64,000 bases of DNA, taken from positions 62,001-126,000 of the forward strand of contig NZ_CP172882.1 in NCBI RefSeq assembly GCF_050529585.1, written 5' to 3'. Each line of letters begins with the position of its first letter. The first letter of the stretch is position 1. The DNA comes from Enterococcus_D sp050529585 (GTDB taxonomy: Bacteria > Bacillota > Bacilli > Lactobacillales > Enterococcaceae). This document shows positions 25,820 through 34,821 of the stretch, piece by piece. Made by a program: the position numbers and the translations under genes. Below the pieces are notes generated by a model that did not search any database, was not told the origin of the DNA, and saw only the letters and a program-made list of their open reading frames with translations.

Positions 25820-26710
25820 ATGTTGAAGTCACTAAAGAAAACAAACTGGAATATCTATTTAATGCTATTACCATGGGGCATTGGCTTTCTAGTATTTAAA
25901 GTCTACCCAATCGTCGTGTCATTTTATTATAGTTTGTTGGAATATCCTATTTTAGGCGATCCAACTTTCATTGGCTTACAGAATTATATTGAAATATTTA
26001 CCAAAGACGATACCTTTACCGCCAGCTTTTTTGCAACCATTAAGTATGTGTTGATTGGGACACCTGCCGTCATAGTCGTCTCATTTGCGGTGGCAGCCAT
26101 TTTGAACTTTAAACTAAAAGGGGTCAATTTTTTCCGCACAGCGTATTATATTCCTTCTATTTTGGGTGGTAATGTCGCTGTATCTATTTTATGGTCGATG
26201 CTGTTTGATGTGAATGGCCCCGTAAATACTGTTTTGAGTGTGTTCACCTTTGGCGGTGATGTGGCGATCAATTGGACCAAAGACCCGCAATTTGCTATTT
26301 TTACATTGATCATTTTGAAGACCTGGCAATTTGGCTCAACGATGTTGATTTTTTTGTCTGCTTTGCAAGGTGTATCAAAAACGGTCTATGAAGCTGCTGA
26401 AATGGATGGTGCTTCTAAAGTCCGCCAATTGTTTAGCATCACAGTCCCGATCATTACGCCTGTGATTCTATTCAATGCGGTCAATGTATTGGTCAAAGCA
26501 TTTCAAGAGTTTAACTCCGCTTATTTGATCACAAAAGGCGGACCGAATAAAACCACTTATTTTTTAAACTTATATATTTACGATCAAGCGTTCCAAAATG
26601 GCAATTATGGGTATGCCAGTGCATTAACGTGGATATTGCTTGTGATCATCGGTATCTTTACTGTGATTATTTTCAAATCATCCAACCGATGGGTATTTTA
26701 CAATGACTAG
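25820..26710 (+). CDS. Sugar ABC transporter permease (MalF/LplB type)
   Basis: A 296-residue inner permease with six helices. The EAA loop, YEAAEMDGASKVRQLFSITV, contacts the ATPase. It has no ATPase gene nearby, so it probably uses a shared MsmX-type ATPase encoded elsewhere. Confidence 0.92.
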   Translation: MLKSLKKTNWNIYLMLLPWGIGFLVFKVYPIVVSFYYSLLEYPILGDPTFIGLQNYIEIFTKDDTFTASFFATIKYVLIGTPAVIVVSFAVAAILNFKLKGVNFFRTAYYIPSILGGNVAVSILWSMLFDVNGPVNTVLSVFTFGGDVAINWTKDPQFAIFTLIILKTWQFGSTMLIFLSALQGVSKTVYEAAEMDGASKVRQLFSITVPIITPVILFNAVNVLVKAFQEFNSAYLITKGGPNKTTYFLNLYIYDQAFQNGNYGYASALTWILLVIIGIFTVIIFKSSNRWVFYND

Positions 26711-26721
26711 GGGGAATAGAA

Positions 26722-27579
26722 ATGGACATGAGTAAGTCTCGCAGACGTATCAACGAAATCATCCGCTATGGCTTATTGGTATTGGTGGGAGTCATCTTGA
26801 TTTATCCGCTTTTGTGGATGATTGGTTCAGCATTTAAAGAAAATCGTGATATTTTTGGGAGTTTAAGTATTTTTCCGCCAAAAGATCGGATCGTGACTTC
26901 CAATTTTGCGGATGCTTGGCAGCTGACAAGAGATCGTTCGATTTGGTTCTTTTTCGGCAATACCTTAAAATTTTTGATTCCAAAAACGATTTTTACGGTT
27001 CTTTCTTGTGTGATTACCGCGTATGTCATTGCGCGTAAATCATTTAAAGGAAAAAAATTCGTTTTTGGTGCGGTCATTGTGACATTGTTGATGCCGGAAC
27101 TGGCTTTTAGGATCCCATTGTATCTTTTATACCGTGAAGTCGGAATCTTAGATAGTTTTGCTAGTTTATATGTCGCCGATATTTTTGCTAGCTCATCCTT
27201 TTTTGTTTTCATGATCATTCAGTTTATGCGGACAATTCCAAAAGAATTAGATGAAGCCGCAGTCATGGATGGCTGTAATGAGCTACAGATTCTCTTTAAA
27301 ATCATTATACCTGTGATCAAACCGATCTTGATCACGGTTGCATTGCTTAGTTTCATGTGGGGCATGAATGATTTCCAAGGACCGTTGATCTATCTAAATA
27401 GTTCAGACAAAACTGTCCTCTCTGTAGCACTCAAACAATTGCTGGATGGTGAAGCGATGGTATCCTATGGGCGCGTGTTTGCGGCATCTTGTCTGGGTCT
27501 ATTACCAATGATCGCGATTTTCTTCATGGGTTCGCGCTATTTTGTTGATGGTGTTGCCTCAACAGGCAGCAAAGAATGA
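26722..27579 (+). CDS. Sugar ABC transporter permease (MalG/YtcP type)
   Basis: A 285-residue second permease with six helices and the EAA loop DEAAVMDGCNELQILFKIII. It starts 11 bases after the first permease gene, behind AGGGGGAA, and ends overlapping the next gene by four bases. Confidence 0.92.
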   Translation: MDMSKSRRRINEIIRYGLLVLVGVILIYPLLWMIGSAFKENRDIFGSLSIFPPKDRIVTSNFADAWQLTRDRSIWFFFGNTLKFLIPKTIFTVLSCVITAYVIARKSFKGKKFVFGAVIVTLLMPELAFRIPLYLLYREVGILDSFASLYVADIFASSSFFVFMIIQFMRTIPKELDEAAVMDGCNELQILFKIIIPVIKPILITVALLSFMWGMNDFQGPLIYLNSSDKTVLSVALKQLLDGEAMVSYGRVFAASCLGLLPMIAIFFMGSRYFVDGVASTGSKE

Positions 27580-27983
27580 TGGGATGTATGATGATGTTTA
27601 AGCGAATTTGTGCCCAATTGATTGATTTTTTCATGGGGATCATGACGATTTTTTTGATTTTTGTTTTCGTGATCCCGTTGTACGGGCACCTCATGCCCCA
27701 TGATTTTGTGACAGTGTTCGTCGCAATTTTGCTTATGGGTATGCTATATTTTGGCTTACAGTATCCCTTTATGCAGAATCATCAAACACTTGGAAAAGCG
27801 TTCTTTCATCTTAAAATTGAATCAACCGATCCTTACCGCAAAGATGTACCAGTGGCTGTGATCGTCCAAAGAGAAATTTTATGTAAATTGATGAGTTGTT
27901 TCTTTATTTGTGTACCGTTATTTTTTGGGAAAGTAGGCGGACATGAAGAAGCAACACATACGAAACTTGTTCAGCTTTCCTAG
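27576..27983 (+). CDS. RDD-family small membrane protein
   Basis: A 135-residue protein with about three hydrophobic segments. FKRICAQLIDFFMGI at the start and NHQTLGKAFFHLKIES in the middle match the RDD family pattern. RDD proteins have been linked to transport, but the role here is unknown. Its start overlaps the permease stop, and the GH105 gene begins 15 bases later, so it belongs to the operon. It may assist the importer or sit there by chance. Confidence 0.7.
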   Translation: MMGCMMMFKRICAQLIDFFMGIMTIFLIFVFVIPLYGHLMPHDFVTVFVAILLMGMLYFGLQYPFMQNHQTLGKAFFHLKIESTDPYRKDVPVAVIVQREILCKLMSCFFICVPLFFGKVGGHEEATHTKLVQLS

Positions 27984-27998
27984 AAAAGGGGGAATCAA

Positions 27999-29153
27999 TT
28001 GGAAAAAATTGCGGTATTTTTTGATCAATTGCTAGAAAATTCATCACCACGATCACCCATTTGGAATCAAGAAGCTTTGATGGAAGACAAGCCATTATCA
28101 TGGAGTTATATCGATGGGTGTATGATTCTAGCTGTGCAAAAAATGTATCATGTGACCAAGGATGAGAAATACCTGAACTTCATGGAAAATTTTATTGATT
28201 TTTATATCGATGAAAGCGGGAATCCGCTAGGGTTTGAAGAAAGTGCCTATAATAGCGATGCCATCAACGAAGGAAAGGTTTTGTTCCAGCTATATGAAAT
28301 CACCAAGAAAGAGAAGTATCGCAAGGCGATCGAGAAACTATACCGACAAGTTCTCTTGCAACCACGTACATCTAAAGGCAGTTTGTGGCATAAATTGATT
28401 TACCCACAGCAAGTATGGTTAGATGGCTTATATATGGTTCAACCATTTTCCGTTATGTATGAATTGCTCTATCAAGAGCAGCCAGCGATCAAAGAGATCA
28501 TGTTGCAATTTGAACTTGTCGCAACGAAGATGATCGATCCTGCCACAGGATTGTATTATCATGGGTATGATTGCAGCAAGCTAGCTTTCTGGGCAGATGA
28601 TCAAACTGGATGCAGCAAACATTTTTGGACCAGATCGTTAGGATGGTTTGCGATGGCCTTGGTCGATACAGCAGTCATCCTTAAAGAGAGTGGCCGATTT
28701 AAAGAGGAACAAGCGCAATTGCAGGAGTATTTACAAGCGTTGTTGGCAGCATTGCTTCCTTTTCAAGACAAGAAATCTCAGCTGTTTTTTCAAGTGACGA
28801 ACGAAAGCGAACGACCAGGGAATTACTTAGAAACAAGTGGTTCAGCAGCGTTGGCGTATGTCATGTTAAAAGGGTATCGTACGGGATTGCTGACAAAAGA
28901 ATATGCCTTGCAGGGAGAACAAATCTTGAATAGCTTAAATGAAATGAAATTGATCGAAAATCAAGAAGGTTATTCCTTAAAAGATATATGTTTGGTTGCG
29001 GGATTGGGCGGTATGCCAGGAAAAGGAGCCTACAAAGAAAGAGATGGCTCTTTTGATTATTATGTCTCTGAACCAGTTGTTGAAAATGATGCCAAAGGAA
29101 TAGGACCGCTTGTCTTTGCCTATACAGAATGGCTTTTATTGAACAAGCAATAA
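27999..29153 (+). CDS. GH105 unsaturated glycuronyl hydrolase
   Basis: A 384-residue cytosolic alpha/alpha-barrel enzyme of glycoside hydrolase family 105 (YteR/YesR). D87 (SDAINEGKVLF) and D142 (VWLDGLYM) fit the two catalytic-site Asp residues of YteR, D88 and D143. It hydrates the double bond of a terminal 4,5-unsaturated uronic acid, left by polysaccharide lyases, and so releases it from the oligosaccharide. It starts with TTG 27999 behind AAGGGGGAA. With the ABC importer it forms an uptake-and-cleavage unit for rhamnogalacturonan or a similar uronate polymer. No lyase or keto-deoxy sugar pathway is encoded nearby. Confidence 0.88.
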   Translation: MEKIAVFFDQLLENSSPRSPIWNQEALMEDKPLSWSYIDGCMILAVQKMYHVTKDEKYLNFMENFIDFYIDESGNPLGFEESAYNSDAINEGKVLFQLYEITKKEKYRKAIEKLYRQVLLQPRTSKGSLWHKLIYPQQVWLDGLYMVQPFSVMYELLYQEQPAIKEIMLQFELVATKMIDPATGLYYHGYDCSKLAFWADDQTGCSKHFWTRSLGWFAMALVDTAVILKESGRFKEEQAQLQEYLQALLAALLPFQDKKSQLFFQVTNESERPGNYLETSGSAALAYVMLKGYRTGLLTKEYALQGEQILNSLNEMKLIENQEGYSLKDICLVAGLGGMPGKGAYKERDGSFDYYVSEPVVENDAKGIGPLVFAYTEWLLLNKQ

Positions 29154-29323
29154 GAATGCGCCCTTAAAATCAAGCAATCAGACAATCTGAGTAAGCGCAA
29201 TCAAATCATTGGTACTTCTTATTTACCTACGTTACAATAGGTGTAGTAGTTTCAGTTGTCACTACAACCGTTAGCTGCTGAATCATTTTTTGCGAAACGT
29301 AAATATAATAAGGAGGATTTCAA

Positions 29324-29818
29324 ATGACAAACAGAAACCTAACGATTATTGGTAGTTACGATACGCGCACAGAGGCACTGCCGGTGATTGAACAATTAAC
29401 AAACGAAGGCTATGGCAAAGATGATATTGTTTTGTATGCCAACAAGGCAGTGATCGATCAATTTGATTTAGATACGATGACTGATGTAGATGTAGAAACA
29501 ACAACGGCTGACGACAATGACCATTCGCTTTGGGAGAAAATCAAAGATGCGTTTTCTTTCGGTGATCATGACTTTGAAAATGAAGAGGACCCGTTATTTG
29601 GTTACCGCAGCGACATTGAACAAAATAAATTAGTGGTAGGGGTCTATGATTATCGCCCGATGAATAAAGTAACCGATCATGAGGCAACATCAACGATCGA
29701 TTCGCCGCTGCCGGGAGAAACAGCTTTTCCTGATGCATCGGTTGATCCCACACAACGATTAGGGGATAGTGACATCGAAGCACCAATCAATGATCCAAAC
29801 CATTTGCGTAACCTTTGA
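29324..29818 (+). CDS. General stress protein with YflT/17M-like domain
   Basis: A 164-residue acidic soluble protein. Residues 5-70 (LTIIGSYDTRTEALPVIEQL, then GYGKDDIVLYA) match the general stress protein 17M-like domain, in which a flavin-like or unknown ligand fold regulates a stress response. The C terminus is rich in Asp, Pro and Thr and probably disordered. AAGGAGG precedes ATG 29324. It is monocistronic. Confidence 0.75.
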   Translation: MTNRNLTIIGSYDTRTEALPVIEQLTNEGYGKDDIVLYANKAVIDQFDLDTMTDVDVETTTADDNDHSLWEKIKDAFSFGDHDFENEEDPLFGYRSDIEQNKLVVGVYDYRPMNKVTDHEATSTIDSPLPGETAFPDASVDPTQRLGDSDIEAPINDPNHLRNL

Positions 29819-29863
29819 TCTATTGCGGATCATCAATTGTTGCTGAAAATAAATGATGCATCG

Positions 29864-29912
29864 ATCAAGTATCTGCGAGCTGCTATCTGGCTTGGGATAC
29901 TTGATTTTTTTT
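29864..29912 (+). terminator. Terminator after the stress protein gene
   Basis: Arms ATCAAGTATC and GATACTTGAT around a 22-base loop, followed by eight T. Confidence 0.8.
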
Positions 29913-29964
29913 CATAATAAGACCCATTGACAAAAGTGTGACATGTTTGACAACAAAACTTAAT

Positions 29965-29993
29965 TTGTTGACGAGAGGCTTTTTTTGTATAAT
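29965..29993 (+). promoter_or_regulatory. Promoter of the Ser-rich secreted protein gene
   Basis: TTGTTG (29965-29970) and a perfect TATAAT (29988-29993) at 17-base spacing. Confidence 0.7.
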
Positions 29994-30058
29994 ATAGAAA
30001 GAAGATCATTTGTTGCATGAAGTTCTAGCCATCAAAACGGAGAGGGGCGGGGCATACG

Positions 30059-30676
30059 ATGAAATTTAAGTTTAATTTACAATCGGCGCTGGTCAGTTGT
30101 GTGGTTGCTGTCTTTTTGAGCATGGCCATCAATCAAGACGCAAATGCGTTTGTGGCAGCACCATTTGTGCGGAATTCTTCTACCAGTTCTTCTGAAGCCC
30201 CTGTCCAAACAGCAAGCAGTCAGACTGTTGAAACAACCGGCTCCAGTAGTGTCTATTATGAAGCAAGTGTTAGTACGTATAGTGAAACGTACACAACGAC
30301 TCATCGCGAAGACGCATCTTCTTATGAGATGTCTTCTGAGCCAGTCAGTGTGTCAACGATCGAAGAGAGTGCGTCATCTACGCAAGAAGCCGAGAGCAAT
30401 GCAGTACCATCTAGCAGTGCATCTACTTCAGAGAGTGAGGCATCATCATCTGCCAGCACGTCTAGCAGTACCCATAGCACATCAGAACCACAAGAGTCTT
30501 CTTCTGAGTCAAGCTCTTCCAGCAGTACTAGTTCAGAAACTTCTACCAGTTCTTCAAGTAGTGAAGACGCTGCGGAGGAGAACACGGGTAGTTCTGATGT
30601 AGCAATCGATAATCAAAACGAGCAAATATCTCCAAACGCAAAGATGCAGTATGAAACTGCAGTGAATGCAAATTAA
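30059..30676 (+). CDS. Secreted Ser/Thr/Glu-rich protein of unknown function
   Basis: A 205-residue protein with a signal peptide (basic start, hydrophobic core SALVSCVVAVFLSMAI, likely cut after DANA near residue 30). The rest is almost entirely Ser, Thr and Glu, low complexity, like a spacer or glycosylated stalk. There is no LPXTG anchor, repeat domain or enzymatic motif. The family is not recognised. It has its own promoter and terminator. Confidence 0.7.
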   Translation: MKFKFNLQSALVSCVVAVFLSMAINQDANAFVAAPFVRNSSTSSSEAPVQTASSQTVETTGSSSVYYEASVSTYSETYTTTHREDASSYEMSSEPVSVSTIEESASSTQEAESNAVPSSSASTSESEASSSASTSSSTHSTSEPQESSSESSSSSSTSSETSTSSSSSEDAAEENTGSSDVAIDNQNEQISPNAKMQYETAVNAN

Positions 30677-30679
30677 ATA

Positions 30680-30757
30680 AAAACACCTTGTTTGGTGATT
30701 CCTTCTGTCTTTGGATCAAATCAAAGTTTAGGAATGATCGTACAAGGTGTTTTTTTG
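30680..30757 (+). terminator. Terminator with a long loop
   Basis: Arms ACACCTTGT (30683-30691) and ACAAGGTGT (30742-30750) followed by seven T, with about 50 bases between. The long interior could hold further structure. Confidence 0.7.
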
Positions 30758-30839
30758 TTAGGCAAAGTCAGCAATTTCTAAGCATATCTGAAAGAAAATC
30801 GAGTGATTTTCGCTATAATAGCCTCAAAGGAGGCGGCCT

Positions 30840-31253
30840 ATGGGAAGATATTTTAAACATTTTGAGAAAATGATCAGTCTGATCGTGGATATTATGTTGG
30901 GGTTATTGGTATTGCTCGTTTTAGTTGTTATGGCAGAAGCCATTTATGAAATTGTACTCCATGTGATTCCGTTAAGTGAAGTGAGTGATCTTTCCTTATT
31001 GATCGAAGAAATTGCTACGCTCTTTATTTTGTTAGAAATCATTTTAATGTTGTTGCGTTATGTGAAAGAAGGTCATCATATACCGGTACGCTATTTGATC
31101 TTGATCAGTATCACAGCGATTTTAAGAGAGCTGCTTTTGGCGCAAGGGAAGGGATTGGAAACCCTATTCTTGGCATTGGCCATTTTGGTATTGATTTTTG
31201 TCTTACAAGCATTGGAAAAACTAAAAGCTTTTCACAGTTCTAAGGAACTATAA
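30840..31253 (+). CDS. psiE: PsiE-family membrane protein
   Basis: A 137-residue protein with four predicted helices. The central pattern LLIEEIATLFILLEIILMLL and the following YVKEGHHIPVRYLILISITA match PsiE, a phosphate-starvation-inducible protein of unknown mechanism. GGAGG precedes ATG 30840. It stands alone between a terminator and the convergent fbp gene. Confidence 0.85.
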   Translation: MGRYFKHFEKMISLIVDIMLGLLVLLVLVVMAEAIYEIVLHVIPLSEVSDLSLLIEEIATLFILLEIILMLLRYVKEGHHIPVRYLILISITAILRELLLAQGKGLETLFLALAILVLIFVLQALEKLKAFHSSKEL

Positions 31254-31274
31254 GTATATTCTTATGAAACGACA

Positions 31275-31321
31275 AAACAGCAGTGCTGTCAACGAAGTTA
31301 TCGTTGGTGGCGCTGCTGTTT
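31275..31321. terminator. Hairpin between convergent psiE and fbp
   Basis: Arms AAACAGCAGTGC and GCGCTGCTGTTT with an inner stem. It covers the fbp stop codon. T runs are weak, so its efficiency is uncertain. Confidence 0.5.
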
Positions 31322-33172
31322 CATCTTATTCTTCAAGGATAAGCTCTCCTTTTGTAATTGGACACCTATATCGGTCTGACCAACTAAGATTCGTTCACTT
31401 TGACGAACGACCAATCTTTTTTTGCTGACGATATCGATTCGTTCTTCGATCGCTCTCTGACGATTCGTGAAGGGTTGATGCGCAGCGAGTGTCATGCCAA
31501 AAGAATTTGAGAGCAGTGTATAACCAGCAATCCCGGTGACGGATTGATAGGAACGAGATAATCCACCATCAATCACCAATAAACGACCATTGGCTTTGAT
31601 TGGTGTCTCCCCTTTGCGCACTTTGACGGGTGTATGGCCATTGATAATATGTCCAGTTGCTGGTAAACCAAAAGCTGCTAATACGTGACAGCAAAAGGCT
31701 TCATTTTCCCGTAAGCGATAATAGGCATTTTTTTGTTCTTGATGGGTCACAGAATCTGCAATGAAATAACGTTCAAATGTCTTCATGGCTTTTTTGCCAA
31801 ACAACGACGAACCTTCCCCACACCACAAATACCAGATCATATCTGTGGCCAAATCATCTTGAAGATGGGGGGTAGCTAAGCTTTGCAACAAACAATCTTG
31901 GAAAAATAGCAATAAATCTTTGCCTTGATAGCTTTTATCACCAAAAGTAAAGGCGAGGAAATCACCATTTTCTTGGCAAGGAATACAACCATGGAAAAGC
32001 AGGTTGCCATTGGCTTGCTGAAACAAGGTGCCTTTTTCTGCTAAAAATTGTACATGTTGTTTTAAACGAATCGATGCTTGGATTTGCGTCATCAAATCAT
32101 TGATCATTGTTTCTTCTTCGCTGGTTAAACGATAGGGAGCTGTGTGGTCGATTGTTTGAAAGCAAGCATTGATCAAAGGGTAGCCTTGATTCATGTGTAT
32201 GGTTTGTCGGTTGGCATCTATTAAGTGAAGCAACATCCGATCTTGCATGTCAAATTCTGGTCGTCTTTGAATGACCGAAGCTTCTAGTTTGAATTGGATG
32301 ATCGTAAAGGCTTGTTGTAACAACATTGCTTCTTCTTGTTGTTCTGCGGATAATGCATCGACTGTGTGTCGGGGATAAAAAGCTTGATTTTCTGTATAAT
32401 GTTTCCGACTAAATGCAATGGCTTCAGACAAATCGATGCCATAGCCATCCTGCAACAAGCTTAGATTGCCATAGCGTGCGGCAATGCGCAACATGTTGGC
32501 TAAACAAGGAAGTGATCCGCAAAAACTGCCGATCCACAAGATATCATGGTTACCCAACTGAATATCAAGCGAAGGCAATGCCATCAAACGGTCGATGATT
32601 TTATCAGGTGCAGGTCCGCGGTCATAGATATCACCTAAGACATGTAAATGATCCACAACAAAACGTTGAATCAAGAATGCCAATTCTTGACAAAAGAGTG
32701 GGGCTGCATCCAAGGCAATAATCTGCTCAAAAATGGCATTGTAGTAGGCTTCTTTATTGAAATCAGCGTCGTATTGATACAGTAATTCCTCTAAAATATA
32801 AGCGAATGCTGTCGGCAAAGCCTTCCGTACTTTTGAACGCGTATACTTGCTAGAGGTAAATCGGGCCACGGTCACCAATTGTTCCATCAGTGTTTGCCAG
32901 TCGGAATCATCTAACTGTTTTTCTTGTAAGAGCTCTTCAGGATAGTAAATCAAGAAGCACAGTTCAGTTTGCTCTGCAGCAGACAAGGTATCACCAAATA
33001 ATGTGTCGATTTTTTCACGGATACTGCCGGAGCCGTTGCGTAATATATGATCGAATGCATCGTATTCGCCATGTAAATCACTGACAAAGTGTTCCGTTGC
33101 TTTAGGTAGCTGCTGGATGGCTGCCAAGTTGATGATCTCTGTCAAATGTGCCAGATTGTCTGCTTCAATCAT
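31298..33172 (-). CDS. fbp: Class III fructose-1,6-bisphosphatase
   Basis: A 624-residue Firmicute-type FBPase that makes fructose 6-phosphate in gluconeogenesis. The metallophosphoesterase motifs are DLHGEYDAF, GDIYDRGPAPD and LGNHDILW, at the family's usual positions, and the length agrees with class III enzymes. The frame extends to 33220, but ATG 33172 (MIEADNLAHL) starts at the domain and overlaps the end of the preceding PDRP gene by eight bases, which implies coupling. Third gene of the ccpN operon. Confidence 0.95.
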   Translation of the reverse strand: MIEADNLAHLTEIINLAAIQQLPKATEHFVSDLHGEYDAFDHILRNGSGSIREKIDTLFGDTLSAAEQTELCFLIYYPEELLQEKQLDDSDWQTLMEQLVTVARFTSSKYTRSKVRKALPTAFAYILEELLYQYDADFNKEAYYNAIFEQIIALDAAPLFCQELAFLIQRFVVDHLHVLGDIYDRGPAPDKIIDRLMALPSLDIQLGNHDILWIGSFCGSLPCLANMLRIAARYGNLSLLQDGYGIDLSEAIAFSRKHYTENQAFYPRHTVDALSAEQQEEAMLLQQAFTIIQFKLEASVIQRRPEFDMQDRMLLHLIDANRQTIHMNQGYPLINACFQTIDHTAPYRLTSEEETMINDLMTQIQASIRLKQHVQFLAEKGTLFQQANGNLLFHGCIPCQENGDFLAFTFGDKSYQGKDLLLFFQDCLLQSLATPHLQDDLATDMIWYLWCGEGSSLFGKKAMKTFERYFIADSVTHQEQKNAYYRLRENEAFCCHVLAAFGLPATGHIINGHTPVKVRKGETPIKANGRLLVIDGGLSRSYQSVTGIAGYTLLSNSFGMTLAAHQPFTNRQRAIEERIDIVSKKRLVVRQSERILVGQTDIGVQLQKESLSLKNKMKQQRHQR

Positions 33173-33980
33173 AGTGATTACCCTTGAGGCTTTCCTCGAT
33201 CCACAAGGCACTTTCTTCAATCGAGCGTTGACTCACATCAATGACAGGGATCGCTAATGTTTGGAACCATTCTTCTGCATAAGCGAGTTCAGATTTGATT
33301 CGTTCCAGGTTTGTATAATTGGTGTCTTCATTTAAACCCAGAGCTGACAACCGTGTGCGCCGAATACCCGCTAAAGCTTCAGAGGTTGTTGTTAAACCAA
33401 CCATTTTTTTAGGGTCCAGTGCATGGATTTCGTTAGGCAAAGCCACTTCGGGAATCAGAGGCAGATTGGCTGTCTTGTAGCCGCGGTTTGCCAAGTACAG
33501 ACTTAAAGGTGTTTTTAATGTCCGAGAAACGCCCAGTAGCACCAGATCAGCATCAAGAAAACCGCGAGGATCTTTGCCATCATCATATTTGACTGCGAAT
33601 TCCATTGCTGCAACACGACTAAAGTAGGCTTGATTCAAGCGATGGATCGCACCGGGTTCTTGGACTGCTTGGATACCAAAACTAGACTCGATCAAGTCGG
33701 TCAAAGGTGACATCAAGTCAACGTACTTTAAGCCGGTTCGTTGCGCAAAAGTTTGTACGTTTGCTACCAAGTCTTTGTTTACTAGTGTGGTGACTACGAT
33801 GGCTTTTTCAAGCAATGCGTCTTTTAAAATCTCCGTCAGGTTATCTTCCTCTTTGGTAAATGGAAACAATTGAATGTCAGATAAATCAATCGTAGGAAAT
33901 TGAGCAGAAACTGCCGCAATCAGCTTTTGAGCCGTTTCGCCAACTGAGTCTGATATCAAATACAACCGAATATTTTTCAT
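33165..33980 (-). CDS. PPDK regulatory protein (bifunctional kinase/phosphorylase, YqfL type)
   Basis: A 271-residue member of the family that phosphorylates and dephosphorylates pyruvate, phosphate dikinase or PEP synthase. The P-loop-like GVSRTLKTPLSLYLANRGYK is diagnostic. ATG 33980 follows AGGGGG; the frame runs on upstream to 34121 but overlaps ccpN. In Bacillus subtilis the homologue yqfL is co-transcribed with ccpN and modulates CcpN activity. No PPDK gene is present in the window, so either PPDK lies elsewhere or the protein mainly tunes CcpN. Confidence 0.92.
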   Translation of the reverse strand: MKNIRLYLISDSVGETAQKLIAAVSAQFPTIDLSDIQLFPFTKEEDNLTEILKDALLEKAIVVTTLVNKDLVANVQTFAQRTGLKYVDLMSPLTDLIESSFGIQAVQEPGAIHRLNQAYFSRVAAMEFAVKYDDGKDPRGFLDADLVLLGVSRTLKTPLSLYLANRGYKTANLPLIPEVALPNEIHALDPKKMVGLTTTSEALAGIRRTRLSALGLNEDTNYTNLERIKSELAYAEEWFQTLAIPVIDVSQRSIEESALWIEESLKGNHYD

Positions 33981-33993
33981 AGTATCCCCCTCT

Positions 33994-34629
33994 TTATAAT
34001 GATGGATGTTCACTATCAAGACCGGCTTGAATAAAGAAGTCCATGATGTGTGTTTTGGTGACTTTTCCGATAACTTTTTTTGGTGATTCTGGATCGATGA
34101 CCGGCAGCGTATCGATTTCATGGCGACTGAGTAGTGTACCGGCAGTCAAAATCGTTTCTTCCGGTGTAATGGTGATAATGTTAGGCATTCTTGTCATGAT
34201 CATAGCAACAGGTGTGTTCTCCGGTGCATGGGCACTGATAGAAAAGCGCAGCAAATCTTTTCGTGAGAGAACACCGAGCAATTCTTCTGCTTCATTTTTG
34301 ACATACAGAGAACCAACATCATACATAAATAGCGTCGTGACTGCCTCATAAACAGAGACGGTTGGAAGAATCATCAGTGGCGGAATCATGATTTCCGCTA
34401 CTTTGATATGATACAGCTTTTCAAACAATAACGGTTCAACAGGTTGGCCAGTATAAAAATAGCCGACTTTTGGCCGCGCATCCAATAAGCCGGTCATCGT
34501 CAAGATAGATAAATCATTGCGCAAAGTTGCACGGCTTAGACCAAATTTTTTGGCAATCGCTTCCCCGCTGATCGGTTGATGTTCTTTGACGATTTCGATC
34601 ATCTTCAGTTGTCGTGGTGTCAACTCCAA
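33994..34629 (-). CDS. ccpN: CcpN-type repressor of gluconeogenesis
   Basis: A 211-residue repressor with an N-terminal helix-turn-helix (GEAIAKKFGLSRATLRNDLS) and two CBS domains (about 75-205; the MIPPLMILPTVSVYEAVTTL and MTRMPNIITITPEETI segments) that sense nucleotides. CcpN represses gluconeogenic genes such as gapB and pckA in B. subtilis when glucose is present. Its presence with fbp in one operon is consistent with that role. The start ATG 34629 is followed upstream by a CcpN-like box, suggesting self-control. Confidence 0.92.
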   Translation of the reverse strand: MELTPRQLKMIEIVKEHQPISGEAIAKKFGLSRATLRNDLSILTMTGLLDARPKVGYFYTGQPVEPLLFEKLYHIKVAEIMIPPLMILPTVSVYEAVTTLFMYDVGSLYVKNEAEELLGVLSRKDLLRFSISAHAPENTPVAMIMTRMPNIITITPEETILTAGTLLSRHEIDTLPVIDPESPKKVIGKVTKTHIMDFFIQAGLDSEHPSL

Positions 34630-34650
34630 TGTGTCACCCTCTTTATTTAA

Positions 34651-34661
34651 TGTGATATACT
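34651..34661 (+). promoter_or_regulatory. CcpN-like box before ccpN
   Basis: TGTGATATACT fits TRTGHYATAYW, the CcpN consensus as I recall it. It overlaps a TATA-rich palindromic promoter core (ATACTATATAGTAT) for the minus-strand operon. Confidence 0.5.
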
Positions 34662-34821
34662 ATATAGTATAGTATTGGTTGGTTTTAAATGCAATAGATA
34701 GACAAACGGTTAAACGGATCCATAGTTTGCATCTGTCATTCTTGTCAATGAAGTGTTCTCGGTTACCCTCTGTTTATTTTTTTGATAGACTGAATATAAT
34801 CAAGTACAAGGAGGAAACAGC

